Assembly (NCBI RefSeq): GCF_003711845.1
Contig: NZ_RHLQ01000011.1
Span: 1-64,000 of the forward strand
Source: Lysinibacillus halotolerans
GTDB taxonomy: Bacteria > Bacillota > Bacilli > Bacillales_A > Planococcaceae
Reading direction: 5' to 3'
DNA length: 64,000 bases
Shown: positions 8,955 through 19,586 of the stretch, in pieces
Numbering within the stretch: position 1 is the stretch's first letter
Layout of the letters: each line of letters opens with the position of its first letter
Translations under genes and position numbers: made by a program
Notes under the pieces: model-generated
The model's database searches: none
Seen by the model: the letters and a program-made list of their open reading frames with translations, nothing else
What the model was told of the DNA's origin: nothing

Positions 8955-9809
8955 ATGACGATTCAAAAGGTGATGGTTGTTGGAGCAGGACAAATGGGAT
9001 CAGGAATAGCCCAAGTGATTGCTCAAGCAGGGTTTGAAGTGAAACTTAATGATATGAAACAAGAGTTTTTTGAACGGGGACTTCATGTTATTACGAAAAA
9101 TTTATCGAGGGATGTTGAAAAGGGAAGAAAAACAGAAGCAGAAAAGGAAGCAATTTTAAATCGAATTACTATGTCATTAGATTTAAAGGATGCCTTTGAT
9201 GCTGATTTGATAATCGAAGCAGCAACAGAAAATATGGATATTAAACAAACTATTTTTAAGGAACTTGATGCAATAGCACCTAAGCATGCTATTTTAGCGA
9301 CAAATACATCTTCTTTACCAATTACAGAAATTGCTGCTGTAACTGAAAGACCGGAAAAAGTAATCGGCATGCATTTTATGAATCCTGTTCCTGTAATGAA
9401 ACTTGTAGAAATAATCCGTGGTCTTGCAACAGCAGACGAAGTATATAAAACCGTTGAGGAAATGACTCATCAACTTGGAAAAACACCGGTAGAAGTAAAT
9501 GATTTCCCAGGTTTCATTTCTAACCGTATATTGCTACCGATGATAAATGAGGCGATTTTTGCCCTTTATGAAGGGGTTGCCACAAAAGAGGCAATCGATG
9601 ATGTGATGAAGCTAGGAATGAATCATCCAATGGGTCCACTCACGTTAGCGGATTTCATTGGCTTAGATACATGTCTATATATTATGGAAATTTTACACGA
9701 AGGATTGGGAGATAGTAAATATCGCCCTTGTCCACTGCTTCGTAAATATGTAGCAGCAGGTTGGTTAGGGAGAAAGACGGGCCGCGGCTTCTATGTTTAT
9801 GAAGATTAA
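8955..9809 (+). CDS. hbd: 3-hydroxybutyryl-CoA dehydrogenase
   Basis: A 284-residue NAD-dependent dehydrogenase interconverting 3-hydroxybutyryl-CoA and acetoacetyl-CoA. The Rossmann motif [12 protein letters not shown] starts near residue 9. [12 protein letters not shown] and [15 protein letters not shown] (with the catalytic histidine) follow, then the C-terminal dimerisation domain with [11 protein letters not shown]. Length is typical of Hbd/MmgB, with no fused crotonase domain. It sits 53 bases after the thiolase and ten bases before the next acyl-CoA dehydrogenase. No enoyl-CoA hydratase is encoded in this operon, so that step must come from elsewhere. Confidence 0.94.
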   Translation: MTIQKVMVVGAGQMGSGIAQVIAQAGFEVKLNDMKQEFFERGLHVITKNLSRDVEKGRKTEAEKEAILNRITMSLDLKDAFDADLIIEAATENMDIKQTIFKELDAIAPKHAILATNTSSLPITEIAAVTERPEKVIGMHFMNPVPVMKLVEIIRGLATADEVYKTVEEMTHQLGKTPVEVNDFPGFISNRILLPMINEAIFALYEGVATKEAIDDVMKLGMNHPMGPLTLADFIGLDTCLYIMEILHEGLGDSKYRPCPLLRKYVAAGWLGRKTGRGFYVYED

Positions 9810-9819
9810 GGAGGACATC

Positions 9820-10950
9820 ATGAATCTTAACTTTAATGAAGAACAAATTATGTTGCGCGATATGGTTCGTCAATTTGCGGAAACTGAAATTGCACCATTC
9901 GTAGAACAAATGGAGCAGGGAGAATTTCCGAGGGAGATTCTAAAAAAAATGGGGGAGTTAGGTTTAATGGGGATAACTGTACCAAATAAATATGGTGGTG
10001 CAGGGATGGACTTTACTTCCTACATTCTAGCAATCAACGAAATTTCGAAAATTAGTGCTGTTGTAGGGGTAATTCTTTCGGTACACACATCAGTAGGAAC
10101 GAACCCGATTCTCTACTTTGGAACGGAAGAGCAAAAGAATAAATATGTTTCAAAATTAGCAACGGGAGAATATTTAGGTGCTTTTTGTTTAACCGAACCG
10201 GAAGCTGGTTCAGATGCAGGTGCCTTAAAAACAAAGGCTGTAAAACAGGGTGATCATTATGTTTTAAATGGATCCAAAGTTTTTATTACAAATGGTGGAG
10301 AAGCGGACGTTTATATTGTATTCGCATCGACGAATCCAGAAAAAGGCTCTCGAGGTATTTCAGCTTTTATTGTTGAAAAGGATACACCTGGTTTTATTGT
10401 AGGAAAAAATGAGAAGAAGATGGGGCTTCATGGTTCAAAAACAGTCCCATTAACCTTTGAAAATATGAAAGTACCTGTAGAAAACCTATTAGGGATGGAA
10501 AACGAAGGGTTTAAAATTGCCATCGCAAATTTAAATGCAGGAAGGATCGGTATTGCTGCTCAAAGTTTAGGGATTGCAGAAGCCGCATTAGATGCTGCCA
10601 CAAATTATGCAAAAGAACGCATACAATTTGGGAAGCCAATTGTTTCAAATCAAGGGGTTAGTTTTAAATTAGCGGATATGGCAACTGCGGTAGAAGCGGC
10701 GAAATTATTAATCTTCAAAGCAGCAAACCTTCATTCGTTAAGTTTACCTTGTGGTAAAGAAGCTTCTATGGCGAAATTGTTTGCATCTAGAACTGCTGTT
10801 CAAGTTGCAACCGAAGCTGTGCAAATATTTGGAGGTTATGGTTTTACGAAAGATTACCCAGTTGAAAGATATTTTAGAGATGCGAAAGTAACTGAAATTT
10901 ATGAAGGTACAAGTGAAATACAAAAAATCGTCATTAGTAAACAGTTATAA
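9820..10950 (+). CDS. Acyl-CoA dehydrogenase (short/branched-chain type)
   Basis: A 376-residue FAD-dependent dehydrogenase introducing the alpha-beta double bond into an acyl-CoA and passing electrons to electron transfer flavoprotein. Seen are the FAD/substrate motif CLTEPEAGSDAG, the second signature QIFGGYGFTKDYPVERYFRD and the catalytic glutamate in YEGTSEIQK near residue 362. The ATG at 9820 is chosen because AAGGAGG ends a few bases upstream; an in-frame ATG at 9793 lies inside hbd and lacks a site. Similar to MmgC/butyryl-CoA dehydrogenases. It shares about half of its residues by eye with the next gene, suggesting an old tandem duplication. Confidence 0.93.
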   Translation: MNLNFNEEQIMLRDMVRQFAETEIAPFVEQMEQGEFPREILKKMGELGLMGITVPNKYGGAGMDFTSYILAINEISKISAVVGVILSVHTSVGTNPILYFGTEEQKNKYVSKLATGEYLGAFCLTEPEAGSDAGALKTKAVKQGDHYVLNGSKVFITNGGEADVYIVFASTNPEKGSRGISAFIVEKDTPGFIVGKNEKKMGLHGSKTVPLTFENMKVPVENLLGMENEGFKIAIANLNAGRIGIAAQSLGIAEAALDAATNYAKERIQFGKPIVSNQGVSFKLADMATAVEAAKLLIFKAANLHSLSLPCGKEASMAKLFASRTAVQVATEAVQIFGGYGFTKDYPVERYFRDAKVTEIYEGTSEIQKIVISKQL

Positions 10951-11014
10951 AATACAAAGGGATATATATTGATTTTTTTTTAACCAATGAAAAGTTGATG
11001 GGGGATATGACAAG

Positions 11015-12154
11015 ATGAACTTTCAATTATCAGAAGAACATGAACAATTGAGACAAATGATACGGGAATTTGCTATAAACGAAGTTGCACCATCTGCTGC
11101 AGAACGGGATGAGGAAGAACGTTTTGATCGGGAAATTTGGGATAAGATGGCTGAACTCGGTTTAACGGGTATTCCATGGCCAGAACAATACGGTGGAGCC
11201 GGCTTCGATTATTTAGCTTATTGTATTGCTGTTGAGGAATTATCCAGAGTTTGTGCATCGACGGGTGTCACGTTATCAGCCCATACGTCATTAGCTGGAT
11301 GGCCTATTTTTAAATTCGGTAATGAAGAACAAAAACAAAAATATCTTCGACCAATGGCGGAAGGAAAAAAGATTGGAGCTTATTGTTTAACTGAACCAGG
11401 CTCTGGTAGTGATGCAGGTGGTATGAAAACAACTGCAAAACGAGAAGGCGACGAGTACGTATTAAACGGTTCCAAAATATTTATTACAAATGGTGGAATC
11501 GCTGATACTTATGTTGTGTTTGCGGTAACCGATCCTGAATCTAAGCATAAAGGAACAAGTGCATTTATTGTAGAATCGAGTTTCCCTGGATTTACTGTTG
11601 GGAAAAAAGAAAAGAAATTGGGAATTCGTTCATCACCTACAACGGAAATTGTTTTTGATCAATGTCGAGTACCAAAGGAAAACTTGCTCGGTCAAGAAGG
11701 AGAAGGCTTTATCATCGCAATGAAAACGTTAGATGGTGGACGGAATGGAATTGCAGCACAAGCTGTCGGAATTGCACAAGGGGCATTAGATGCGGCGACA
11801 GAATATGCGAAAGAACGTGTCCAATTCGGGAAGCCAATTGCAGCCAATCAAGGCGTCTCGTTTAAATTAGCAGATATGGCAACAGCAGTAGAAGCATCAA
11901 GGTTATTAACGTACCAGGCGGCATGGTTAGAATCGAACAATCTTCCTTATGGTAAAGCATCGGCAATGGCAAAATTAATGGCAGGCGATACTGCGATGTC
12001 TGTCACAACTGATGCCGTACAAATTTTTGGAGGCTATGGTTATACAAAAGAATATCCGGTAGAGCGATATATGCGCGATGCGAAAATTACGCAAATTTAT
12101 GAAGGGACACAAGAGATTCAACGATTAGTAATCTCTCGTATGCTTACGAAATAA
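11015..12154 (+). CDS. acdA: Acyl-CoA dehydrogenase AcdA-like
   Basis: A 379-residue acyl-CoA dehydrogenase with [33 protein letters not shown] and the catalytic glutamate in [11 protein letters not shown] near residue 363. The family acts on short or branched acyl-CoA with FAD. Its position next to fadF and rpoE/pyrG matches acdA of B. subtilis. A GGGGGATATG-type ribosome site precedes the ATG. The TetR regulator gene begins three bases after its stop codon, so the regulator is probably co-transcribed and autoregulated. Confidence 0.92.
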   Translation: MNFQLSEEHEQLRQMIREFAINEVAPSAAERDEEERFDREIWDKMAELGLTGIPWPEQYGGAGFDYLAYCIAVEELSRVCASTGVTLSAHTSLAGWPIFKFGNEEQKQKYLRPMAEGKKIGAYCLTEPGSGSDAGGMKTTAKREGDEYVLNGSKIFITNGGIADTYVVFAVTDPESKHKGTSAFIVESSFPGFTVGKKEKKLGIRSSPTTEIVFDQCRVPKENLLGQEGEGFIIAMKTLDGGRNGIAAQAVGIAQGALDAATEYAKERVQFGKPIAANQGVSFKLADMATAVEASRLLTYQAAWLESNNLPYGKASAMAKLMAGDTAMSVTTDAVQIFGGYGYTKEYPVERYMRDAKITQIYEGTQEIQRLVISRMLTK

Positions 12155-12157
12155 TCG

Positions 12158-12802
12158 ATGACAGAAAAGAGTGAGAAAATTTTAGTCAAGTCATCAGTTA
12201 AAGATGAAAGTTTAATTGAAATGCGTCGAAGGCAAATTGTAAATGCTGCCCTCAAATTATTTAAAGAAAAAGGCTTTCATCGGGCGACCACAAGGGAAAT
12301 TGCTAAAGCTGCCGGATTTAGCATAGGGACATTGTACGAATATATACGTACAAAAGAGGACGTTCTCTATTTAGTATGTGATGATATTTATAATCAAGTG
12401 ACGAAAAGACTATCACAAATTTCTACAAGCTCTGGAACGATTGAAGAACTGAAAGAGGCAATCAAACAGTATTTTTTACTAATTGATAGTATGGTAGATG
12501 AATTTACCATAATGTATCAAGAGACAAAGACATTACCGAAAAATGCACAAGTTTACGTACTCAATAAAGAATTCGAAATGGTGGCGCTGTTTGAGAGAAT
12601 TTTAAAAAAATGTGTGCAATCTGGAAAGATGGCATTAACCGATAATGATATTTATTTAGCAGCAAATCATATTGTAGTTCAAGGGCAGGCATGGGCCTTT
12701 CGTAAATGGGCTTTACAGAAACATTTTACTATTAATGACTATACGATTGCCCAAACGAAAATGTGTTTATCGGGAATTTTACATGATGAAAACGCTAATT
12801 AA
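12158..12802 (+). CDS. fadR: TetR/AcrR-family regulator, FadR-like
   Basis: A 214-residue repressor. The N-terminal helix-turn-helix covers [18 protein letters not shown], then [20 protein letters not shown]. The C-terminal all-helical part would bind an acyl-CoA ligand. Length and motif resemble B. subtilis FadR (YsiA), which senses long-chain acyl-CoA; the ligand here could instead be a shorter acyl-CoA. It lies inside the acyl-CoA operon, and two FadR-like operators overlap the promoters at 5075 and 7599. No good ribosome site precedes the ATG at 12158; translational coupling to acdA is likely. An in-frame ATG at 12221 is an alternative. Confidence 0.85.
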   Translation: MTEKSEKILVKSSVKDESLIEMRRRQIVNAALKLFKEKGFHRATTREIAKAAGFSIGTLYEYIRTKEDVLYLVCDDIYNQVTKRLSQISTSSGTIEELKEAIKQYFLLIDSMVDEFTIMYQETKTLPKNAQVYVLNKEFEMVALFERILKKCVQSGKMALTDNDIYLAANHIVVQGQAWAFRKWALQKHFTINDYTIAQTKMCLSGILHDENAN

Positions 12803-12852
12803 ACACCGCTAATTGCATACGTGTACACGTTGCCGATAAGCGGTGTTGTTTT
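12802..12852 (+). terminator. Terminator-like hairpin after the TetR gene
   Basis: AACACCGCT at 12802-12810 pairs with AGCGGTGTT at 12839-12847 and is followed by GTTTTCATT. The loop contains a perfect 12-base palindrome, ACGTGTACACGT (12819-12830), that could form its own stem. The T run is short, so readthrough into icmF is plausible. Confidence 0.55.
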
Positions 12853-12933
12853 CATTCGGCTATGTTAGCAAAGGGAAACATTTTTCACAAAGGAACAGAT
12901 CTTTATATACACGTTTTGAAAGGGGAAAAACGT

Positions 12934-15900
12934 ATGGTAAATGTTGAACAAATTCATCCAACAGAAAAACCGGGAGTATATCGACCGAAACATCCTATTC
13001 GATTTGTGACAGCTTCTAGTTTGTTTGATGGTCACGATGTATCGGTAAATATAATGAGAAGAATATTACAAGCAAGCGGTGCTGAAGTAATCCATCTCGG
13101 ACATAATCGCTCGGTGGAAGAGGTTGTCAATGCAGCGATTCAGGAAGATGCTCAAGCGATAGCCGTTTCATCTTATCAAGGCGGACATATGGAATACTTT
13201 AAATATATGTATGATTTATTAAGGGAGAAGGGTGCTCCGCATATTAAAATTTATGGAGGTGGAGGAGGGGTTATTTTACCTCGTGAAATTAAAGAACTCC
13301 ATGAATATGGTATTGCGGGTATCTTTTCACCTGAAGATGGGATGCAGCTAGGTTTACAAGGTATGATTAATAAACAATTAGAAGGTGCCGATTTTTCTAC
13401 TTTGAAAGAAAACCCTATTGAATTACTTCAAAAACTTTCAACGAATACGCCAGAAATATTAGCAAATTTAATTACAGCTGCTGAAATTGGAGGAGATGGG
13501 CAAACTGTTCAATTAATCAATGAAGCGCGGAAAAAATCGAAAAAGACACCTGTTTTAGGGATTACTGGAACTGGTGGGGCAGGGAAATCATCCTTGACAG
13601 ATGAATTAATACGTCGATTTTTACGTGAATTTCCAGAGAAAAAGGTTGCCATTATCTCAGTAGACCCAACGAAGCAAAAAACTGGTGGGGCACTACTTGG
13701 TGACCGTATTCGAATGAATGCGATTTTCGATAATCGTGTTTATATGAGAAGTTTGGCAACTCGTGGTTCAAAAACAGAGCTTTCAAACGCTATTGGGGAT
13801 GTTTTAGATATAGTAAAAGCAGCTGGATATGACCTGATCATTGTCGAAACGAGTGGTATTGGTCAAGGGGATGCTGAAATTACAAAATATACAGATCTAT
13901 CCATGTATGTAATGACAAGCGAATTTGGTGCTCCATCCCAATTAGAGAAAATCGATATGATCGATTATGCAGACTTAATTGTTATTAATAAGTTTGAGCG
14001 GAAAGGTTCGGAAGACGCATTACGCCAAGTGCAAAAACAATACCAACGATCCCATGAACTATGGTCATTAGAGTTAGATAAAATGCCGGTATATGGAACG
14101 ATTGCAAGTCAATTTAATGATAAAGGAACAAATTCGTTATTTGCCGCCCTTGTATCGAAAATAAATGAAAAATGCGGATACAATTGGAAAACATCCTATG
14201 AACAATTTATTAAAACACAAAAACAAGATGTGATTATTCCAAACGACCGACGATACTACTTAAGGGAAATAGTTGATACAGTACGTAACTATCATAAACA
14301 GGCTGCCCACCAAGTAGAATTAGGAAGAAAACTATATCAACTAGAAGGGGCAATTGCCCAAGTGTTAGAAAATTCACCAGAAGACGCCCTTGTCTCATCC
14401 CTTCAATCATTAGCAGAAGGGGTTAGAAATGTATTGTCTGCCGAGTCGAAGCAAATTCTTTCAAACTGGGAAAAACTAAAAGAAGACTATTCAGGTGATG
14501 AATTAGTTACAAAAATACGTGATAAAGAAATTCGGACTTTACTTAAAACGACATCCTTATCTGGAACAAAAATTCCAAAGGTGGCATTACCTAAATTCAA
14601 AGATTATGGTGAAATTTTACGTTGGGTTTATGCTGAAAATGTACCCGGAGAATTTCCTTACACGGCTGGTGTATTTCCTTTTAAACGACAAGGGGAAGAT
14701 CCAAAACGTCAGTTTGCTGGTGAAGGTACACCAGCACGTACAAATAAACGATTCCATTATTTATCTAAAGATGATGATGCAAAACGGCTATCTACAGCAT
14801 TTGACTCCGTTACGTTATACGGAGAAGATCCCGATTACCGTCCGGATATTTACGGAAAAGTGGGAGAATCGGGTGTAAGTGTTTGTACATTAGATGATAT
14901 GAAAAAGTTATATGATGGATTTGATTTATGTGCGCCATCTACTTCTGTTTCTATGACGATAAACGGTCCTGCACCAATCATTTTAGCAATGTTTATGAAT
15001 ACTGCAATTGATCAACAAGTTCAAAAGAAAGAAAAGGAATTAGGTCGTCCTTTAACGGTAGAAGAATTTATAGAGGTAAGAGAAAAAACATTGCAAGTAG
15101 TACGCGGAACAGTACAGGCGGACATATTAAAAGAGGATCAAGGACAAAATACATGTATTTTTTCTACGGAGTTCGCTTTACGTATGATGGGAGACATTCA
15201 ACAATACTTTATCGATCACAAAGTGCGTAATTATTATTCCGTTTCAATATCCGGTTATCACATTGCTGAAGCAGGAGCCAACCCGATTTCTCAGCTAGCT
15301 TTTACGTTAGCTAATGGCTTTACGTATGTAGAATATTATTTAAGTCGAGGAATGAACATTGACGACTTTGCACCTAATCTATCATTCTTCTTCTCCAATG
15401 GATTAGATCCTGAATATACTGTAATCGGTCGAGTAGCTCGCCGAATTTGGGCGATTGTAATGCGAGACAAATATGGTGCAAATGAACGATCTCAAAAATT
15501 GAAATATCATGTTCAAACGTCTGGGCGGTCTTTGCATGCTCAGGAAATCGATTTTAATGATATTCGAACAACATTACAAGCATTAATGGCCCTTCAAGAT
15601 AATTGTAATTCTCTTCATACAAATGCTTATGACGAAGCGATTACAACACCTACCGAAGAATCCGTACGAAGAGCGATGGCCATACAAATGATTATTACAA
15701 AAGAACACGGTCTATCTAAAAATGAAAATCCTCTACAAGGGGCATTTATAATAGAAGAGTTAACGGATTTAGTAGAGCAAGCCGTTTTGGAAGAATTTGA
15801 ACGGATCAATGATCGGGGTGGGGTTCTCGGTGCGATGGAGACCCAATACCAACGGGGCAAAATACAAGAGGAATCAATGTATTATGAACATCTTAAACAT

Positions 15901-16209
15901 TCTGGTGAGTTACCAATTATCGGTGTAAATACTTACTTAAATCCTAATCCTCCTTCTGCTGAGGATATTGATAGTATGGACATTGCTCGAGCTTCGAAGG
16001 AAGAAAAAGAATTACAAATCACCAATTTACAAAGTTTCCAAGAAAGACATAAAGAAGAGTGTGAAGCATCACTTAATAAATTAAAAGAAACAGCTCTTTC
16101 AGGAGGAAATATTTTTGAACAGCTGATGGAAACGGTTCGAGTAGCTAGCCTTGGGCAAATAACGAAAGCTCTATACGAGGTTGGCGGGCAATATAGAAGA
16201 AATATGTAG
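12934..16209 (+). CDS. icmF: Fused isobutyryl-CoA mutase IcmF
   Basis: A 1091-residue adenosylcobalamin-dependent mutase that interconverts isobutyryl-CoA and n-butyryl-CoA. The order is B12-binding domain ([16 protein letters not shown] near residue 32), then a MeaB-like GTPase chaperone (Walker [11 protein letters not shown] near 209), then the substrate-binding TIM barrel from about residue 570. This three-part fusion is diagnostic of IcmF. The ATG at 12934 has AAAGGGG upstream; a longer in-frame start at 12862 lies close behind the terminator and has no site. It connects valine or branched-acyl breakdown with the butyryl-CoA oxidation genes upstream, and needs the cofactor made by the B12 operon at the window start. 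Confidence 0.95.
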   Translation: MVNVEQIHPTEKPGVYRPKHPIRFVTASSLFDGHDVSVNIMRRILQASGAEVIHLGHNRSVEEVVNAAIQEDAQAIAVSSYQGGHMEYFKYMYDLLREKGAPHIKIYGGGGGVILPREIKELHEYGIAGIFSPEDGMQLGLQGMINKQLEGADFSTLKENPIELLQKLSTNTPEILANLITAAEIGGDGQTVQLINEARKKSKKTPVLGITGTGGAGKSSLTDELIRRFLREFPEKKVAIISVDPTKQKTGGALLGDRIRMNAIFDNRVYMRSLATRGSKTELSNAIGDVLDIVKAAGYDLIIVETSGIGQGDAEITKYTDLSMYVMTSEFGAPSQLEKIDMIDYADLIVINKFERKGSEDALRQVQKQYQRSHELWSLELDKMPVYGTIASQFNDKGTNSLFAALVSKINEKCGYNWKTSYEQFIKTQKQDVIIPNDRRYYLREIVDTVRNYHKQAAHQVELGRKLYQLEGAIAQVLENSPEDALVSSLQSLAEGVRNVLSAESKQILSNWEKLKEDYSGDELVTKIRDKEIRTLLKTTSLSGTKIPKVALPKFKDYGEILRWVYAENVPGEFPYTAGVFPFKRQGEDPKRQFAGEGTPARTNKRFHYLSKDDDAKRLSTAFDSVTLYGEDPDYRPDIYGKVGESGVSVCTLDDMKKLYDGFDLCAPSTSVSMTINGPAPIILAMFMNTAIDQQVQKKEKELGRPLTVEEFIEVREKTLQVVRGTVQADILKEDQGQNTCIFSTEFALRMMGDIQQYFIDHKVRNYYSVSISGYHIAEAGANPISQLAFTLANGFTYVEYYLSRGMNIDDFAPNLSFFFSNGLDPEYTVIGRVARRIWAIVMRDKYGANERSQKLKYHVQTSGRSLHAQEIDFNDIRTTLQALMALQDNCNSLHTNAYDEAITTPTEESVRRAMAIQMIITKEHGLSKNENPLQGAFIIEELTDLVEQAVLEEFERINDRGGVLGAMETQYQRGKIQEESMYYEHLKHSGELPIIGVNTYLNPNPPSAEDIDSMDIARASKEEKELQITNLQSFQERHKEECEASLNKLKETALSGGNIFEQLMETVRVASLGQITKALYEVGGQYRRNM

Positions 16210-16223
16210 GAATAATGAATCGG

Positions 16224-16264
16224 GCGCTTGCGAGGAAAGGTTTATAATGCAAGCGCTTTTTTTA
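16224..16264 (+). terminator. Rho-independent terminator of icmF
   Basis: GCGCTTGC pairs with GCAAGCGC at 16249-16256 and is followed by eight T residues. Confidence 0.88.
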
Positions 16265-16445
16265 GGTAAGTCGGATTATTTTTTTATCTTATTTAAGCTT
16301 ATTTTCAGTAAGAATAGACTACTTTTATCATGAATTTTCTTAAAATGGTATCTATAAGGAATTTTTACATAAAAAATGGTAGTAATAACTGCACAAAATT
16401 TTTAAATTTAGCTATAATGAATGGGACAGAAAGGAAGGGTTGCAA

Positions 16446-16607
16446 TTGATAAAACAATATTTACATTACATATTGATATTAGGATGTCTCATTGCAACTT
16501 TCTTTTTGTACAATAAGCAGTTAGGGTCTATTCCGCTACTAATTTTATCAGGTGTAATGTTTTATATAGGCATTCGAGAAATTTATAAAATAAAAAACAG
16601 TAAATGA
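16446..16607 (+). CDS. Small membrane protein (53 aa), unknown function
   Basis: A short reading frame from TTG 16446 to TGA 16605-16607 encodes 53 residues, beginning MIKQYLHYILILGCL. Two hydrophobic segments (about 6-22 and 28-43) are joined by YNKQLGSIP, and the tail is basic (YKIKNSK). AGGAAGGG lies seven bases before the start and a TATAAT-like -10 lies at 16413-16418, so it looks like a real monocistronic gene. No family is recognised. It sits between icmF and rpoE. Confidence 0.6.
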   Translation: MIKQYLHYILILGCLIATFFLYNKQLGSIPLLILSGVMFYIGIREIYKIKNSK

Positions 16608-16893
16608 AACTAGCATAGTGTATAACACTTTGTATATAATGGATATTATGCTTAAGATATGTAAAATCTTTGTTCAGTAAAATACTCTTGGATATGATAT
16701 ATTTACTTATGTTTACAATGAAAAGAATGAACAAAGATAAAGCCTCAAATTGTGTTGCAGATTTCCCCATTGGAAGTTATGCTTTATAAGCACTTAATAA
16801 ATAAAAAGTACTTTCCATAAAAAATCGGAAATTTTAAGGCAACGAAGATGAGGCAAAATTGATTGCATTATGAAAAGAAAGGACGTGCACGGG

Positions 16894-17463
16894 TTGGATA
16901 TTCGTGAAATGACAAAAGAACAATTAGCAGAAGAATCGTTAATTGACTTAGCTTATGCAATTTTAGAAGAGAGTAAAACACCGATTGTATTTGCAGATTT
17001 ACTTAAAGAAATCCAAAATTTAAATGGTTTATCGGATGAAGAAATACAAAATAGACTTGTACAATTTTATACAGATATGAATATCGATGGCCGTTTCCTT
17101 TTAAACCATGAAAATGCATGGGGTTTACGTGAATGGTATAAAATTGAAACAATTGAAGAGGAAACAGCACCAACTGTTAAAGCTCGTAAACGTAAATCAA
17201 AAGCTGCGATTGATGAAGAAGAAGACTTAATCGTTGATGAAGATGATTTAGTATTTGAAGAAGACTTCGAAGAATTCGTAGATGATGAAGTTGACGAAGA
17301 TGAGGAAGAAGATTTAGATTTCGTTGAAGAAGAAATCGATGGTATTGACGAAGTAGATGTTGATGCAGATATCGATGACGAAATCATTGATGAGGAAGAT
17401 GGTTTTATCATTGATGACGATGAAGTTGAAGAAGACATCGAGGACGAAGAAGAAGAAAAATAA
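16894..17463 (+). CDS. rpoE: RNA polymerase delta subunit RpoE
   Basis: A 189-residue delta subunit that associates with RNA polymerase and speeds recycling by displacing weakly bound nucleic acid. The N-terminal HARE-HTH domain (REMTKEQLAEESLIDLAY to about residue 80, ending NAWGLREWY) is followed by a long, almost entirely acidic tail rich in D and E, as in B. subtilis RpoE. The TTG at 16894 is preferred because AGAAAGGA lies about eleven bases upstream. ATG 16870 and GTG 16885 have poorly spaced sites, so the exact start is uncertain. The place next to pyrG is conserved across Bacillales. Confidence 0.93.
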   Translation: MDIREMTKEQLAEESLIDLAYAILEESKTPIVFADLLKEIQNLNGLSDEEIQNRLVQFYTDMNIDGRFLLNHENAWGLREWYKIETIEEETAPTVKARKRKSKAAIDEEEDLIVDEDDLVFEEDFEEFVDDEVDEDEEEDLDFVEEEIDGIDEVDVDADIDDEIIDEEDGFIIDDDEVEEDIEDEEEEK

Positions 17464-17496
17464 ATTTTCTAATTTTTCTCTTTTAGTTTAAAGGTC

Positions 17497-17533
17497 TTGA
17501 CTTATTTTATCGTTCCATATAATCTTTTACTTG
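17497..17533 (+). promoter_or_regulatory. pyrG promoter with GGGC initiation site
   Basis: TTGACT at 17497-17502 and TAATCT at 17520-17525 are 17 bases apart; TATAAT at 17518-17523 is the alternative -10 with a short spacer. A GGGCTCC sequence follows at 17533-17539. B. subtilis pyrG also starts at GGGC, where low CTP causes repeated G insertion. Confidence 0.7.
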
Positions 17534-17572
17534 GGCTCCATTAAAAATGGAGATTGACCGTGATAAATGACA

Positions 17573-17611
17573 CGCTCCCCCTGCAAACCATTGCAGGAGG
17601 AGCGTTTTTTT
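17573..17611 (+). terminator. pyrG leader attenuator (CTP-responsive)
   Basis: CGCTCC, CCCTGCA and their partners TGCAGG, AGGAGCG form a long stem followed by seven T residues. The 5' arm carries a C-rich GCTCCCCC tract able to pair with the poly-G 5' ends made when CTP is scarce, which would prevent terminator formation. In B. subtilis pyrG this mechanism is established; here it is inferred from the GGGC start and the C-rich arm. The leader also has a small hairpin, CTCCAT/ATGGAG, at 17536-17552. The element may also serve as the rpoE terminator. Confidence 0.82.
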
Positions 17612-17824
17612 GTTTTTTCCATTAGAAGTACGGGATACTCTCCAAATATCGGCTTAATGAACTTTTACCAATTTGGTTCAGTAAACAGGTATGCAAATCA
17701 AAGGGTGACTAAATAATTTTGGTTTAAATTTTTTATTTAGGAATGGATGATTATGTATACACTGAATACGAGTTCTCAAGCCTTATTTATAAACTGCATT
17801 GAAGTAATGAGGAGGATTTTGCAA

Positions 17825-19423
17825 ATGACGAAGTATATTTTTGTAACAGGTGGGGTTGTCTCTTCCCTTGGTAAAGGGATTGTCGCATCATCGTTAGGAC
17901 GATTATTAAAAAACCGTGGATTACAAGTAACAATCCAAAAATTTGACCCATATTTAAATATTGATCCTGGTACGATGAGTCCTTATCAACACGGTGAAGT
18001 ATTTGTAACAGATGATGGCGCAGAAGCTGATTTAGACTTAGGTCACTATGAGCGCTTTATCGATATTAATTTAGGAAAACATTCAACAGTAACTTCTGGT
18101 CGTGTGTACCAATCTGTTCTTGCGAAAGAACGCCGTGGTGATTATAACGGTAAAACGGTTCAAGTTATTCCTCATGTAACGAATGAAATTAAAGACCGCA
18201 TCCAACGTGCAGGAAGAGAAACAAGTGCTGATATCGTCATTACTGAAGTTGGTGGAACAGTAGGGGATATCGAATCTCTTCCTTTCCTTGAAGCAATTCG
18301 CCAAATGAAATCAGACCTTGGTCATAACAATGTCATGTATATTCATTGTACGTTAATTCCATATATTGCGGCTGCTGGTGAATTGAAAACTAAACCAACC
18401 CAACATTCCGTAAAAGAATTACGTTCTTTAGGTATTCAACCAAATATTCTAGTTGTACGTACAGAGCATCCGGTATCAGATGAAATGAAAGATAAATTAG
18501 CTCTATTCTGTGATGTTACATCTCGTGATATTATTGAATCCCGTGACGCTGAAACTTTATATGATATTCCATTGAATTTACATGCTCAAGATTTTGATGA
18601 TATCGTTCTTGAACATTTCGGTATTGAAGCACCTGAAGCTAATATGGATGATTGGAAACAACTTGTAAACAAAGTGAAAAGTCTTTCAAATAAAACACGT
18701 ATTGCCCTTGTAGGGAAGTATGTAGAACTGCAAGATGCATATATTTCCGTTGTAGAGGCATTAAAACATGCAGGTTATGTTTATGACTCTGAAATTGAAG
18801 TAGATTGGATTAACGCTGAACATGTGAACGCTGATAATGTTCATGAATTATTAAAAGATGCTGATGGCATTTTAGTACCAGGTGGATTTGGTGATCGTGG
18901 TATTGAAGGGAAAATTTCTGCCATTCAATATGCTCGTGAAAACGATGTACCATTCTTAGGAATTTGTTTAGGTATGCAATTGGCAACAATCGAATTTGCT
19001 CGTAACGTACTTGGATTAGAAGGTGCACATTCCACTGAGCTTAATAAGGAGACACCATATCCAATTATCGACTTCCTACCAGATCAAAGTGACGACATTG
19101 ATTTAGGTGGTACATTACGTTTAGGATTATATCCTTGTAAATTAAAAGAAGGTTCTCGAGCTATGGCAGCTTATGATGATGAACTTGTTTATGAACGTCA
19201 CCGTCACCGTTATGAATTTAATAATGAATTCCGTGAAGCGATGGAGGCGGAAGGTCTTGTATTCTCAGGGACAAGTCCTGATAATAAATTAGTTGAAATT
19301 ATCGAATTACCAGAGAAAAGATTCTTCTTAGCATGTCAATTCCACCCAGAATTTATTTCTCGTCCGCAACGTCCACAGCCATTGTTCCGTGAGTTTGTTG
19401 GCGCTGCATTTAATAATCGCTAA
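17825..19423 (+). CDS. pyrG: CTP synthase PyrG
   Basis: A 532-residue enzyme aminating UTP to CTP with glutamine and ATP. The N-terminal synthetase domain starts [18 protein letters not shown] and includes [20 protein letters not shown]. The C-terminal class I glutamine amidotransferase has the nucleophile in FLGICLGMQ (C381) and the His/Glu pair in CQFHPEF. ATG 17825 has AGGAGG upstream and gives the normal N-terminus; an in-frame ATG at 17753 would add about 24 unrelated residues. It follows the attenuator leader and is closed by a terminator shared with the convergent esterase gene. Confidence 0.97.
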   Translation: MTKYIFVTGGVVSSLGKGIVASSLGRLLKNRGLQVTIQKFDPYLNIDPGTMSPYQHGEVFVTDDGAEADLDLGHYERFIDINLGKHSTVTSGRVYQSVLAKERRGDYNGKTVQVIPHVTNEIKDRIQRAGRETSADIVITEVGGTVGDIESLPFLEAIRQMKSDLGHNNVMYIHCTLIPYIAAAGELKTKPTQHSVKELRSLGIQPNILVVRTEHPVSDEMKDKLALFCDVTSRDIIESRDAETLYDIPLNLHAQDFDDIVLEHFGIEAPEANMDDWKQLVNKVKSLSNKTRIALVGKYVELQDAYISVVEALKHAGYVYDSEIEVDWINAEHVNADNVHELLKDADGILVPGGFGDRGIEGKISAIQYARENDVPFLGICLGMQLATIEFARNVLGLEGAHSTELNKETPYPIIDFLPDQSDDIDLGGTLRLGLYPCKLKEGSRAMAAYDDELVYERHRHRYEFNNEFREAMEAEGLVFSGTSPDNKLVEIIELPEKRFFLACQFHPEFISRPQRPQPLFREFVGAAFNNR

Positions 19424-19500
19424 AAAATGAATTAGAAAGTGCTCTGCACAAATGAAGGAACTTCAACATTTGAGCATAGTCATTTACTTGATCCAATAAA

Positions 19501-19549
19501 GGGGCTAACCAAAAAGTGATTTTTCACTTTAGGTTAGCCCTTATTTTTG
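19501..19549. terminator. Terminator after pyrG, possibly bidirectional
   Basis: GGGCTAACC at 19502-19510 pairs with GGTTAGCCC at 19532-19540, with an inner AAAGTGA/TTCACTTT stem and a T-rich tail to 19549. The convergent esterase gene ends at 19587, so the hairpin may serve both strands. Confidence 0.85.
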
Positions 19550-19586
19550 TCATCAAAATTAATAAGATGGCACGGCAGGGAAATTT

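Noticed and set aside
17067-17438. A long serine-rich frame on the minus strand opposite rpoE
   Set aside because: It is the mirror of the acidic GAA/GAT-rich tail of the delta subunit. It has no ribosome site and its composition follows from the codons on the other strand.
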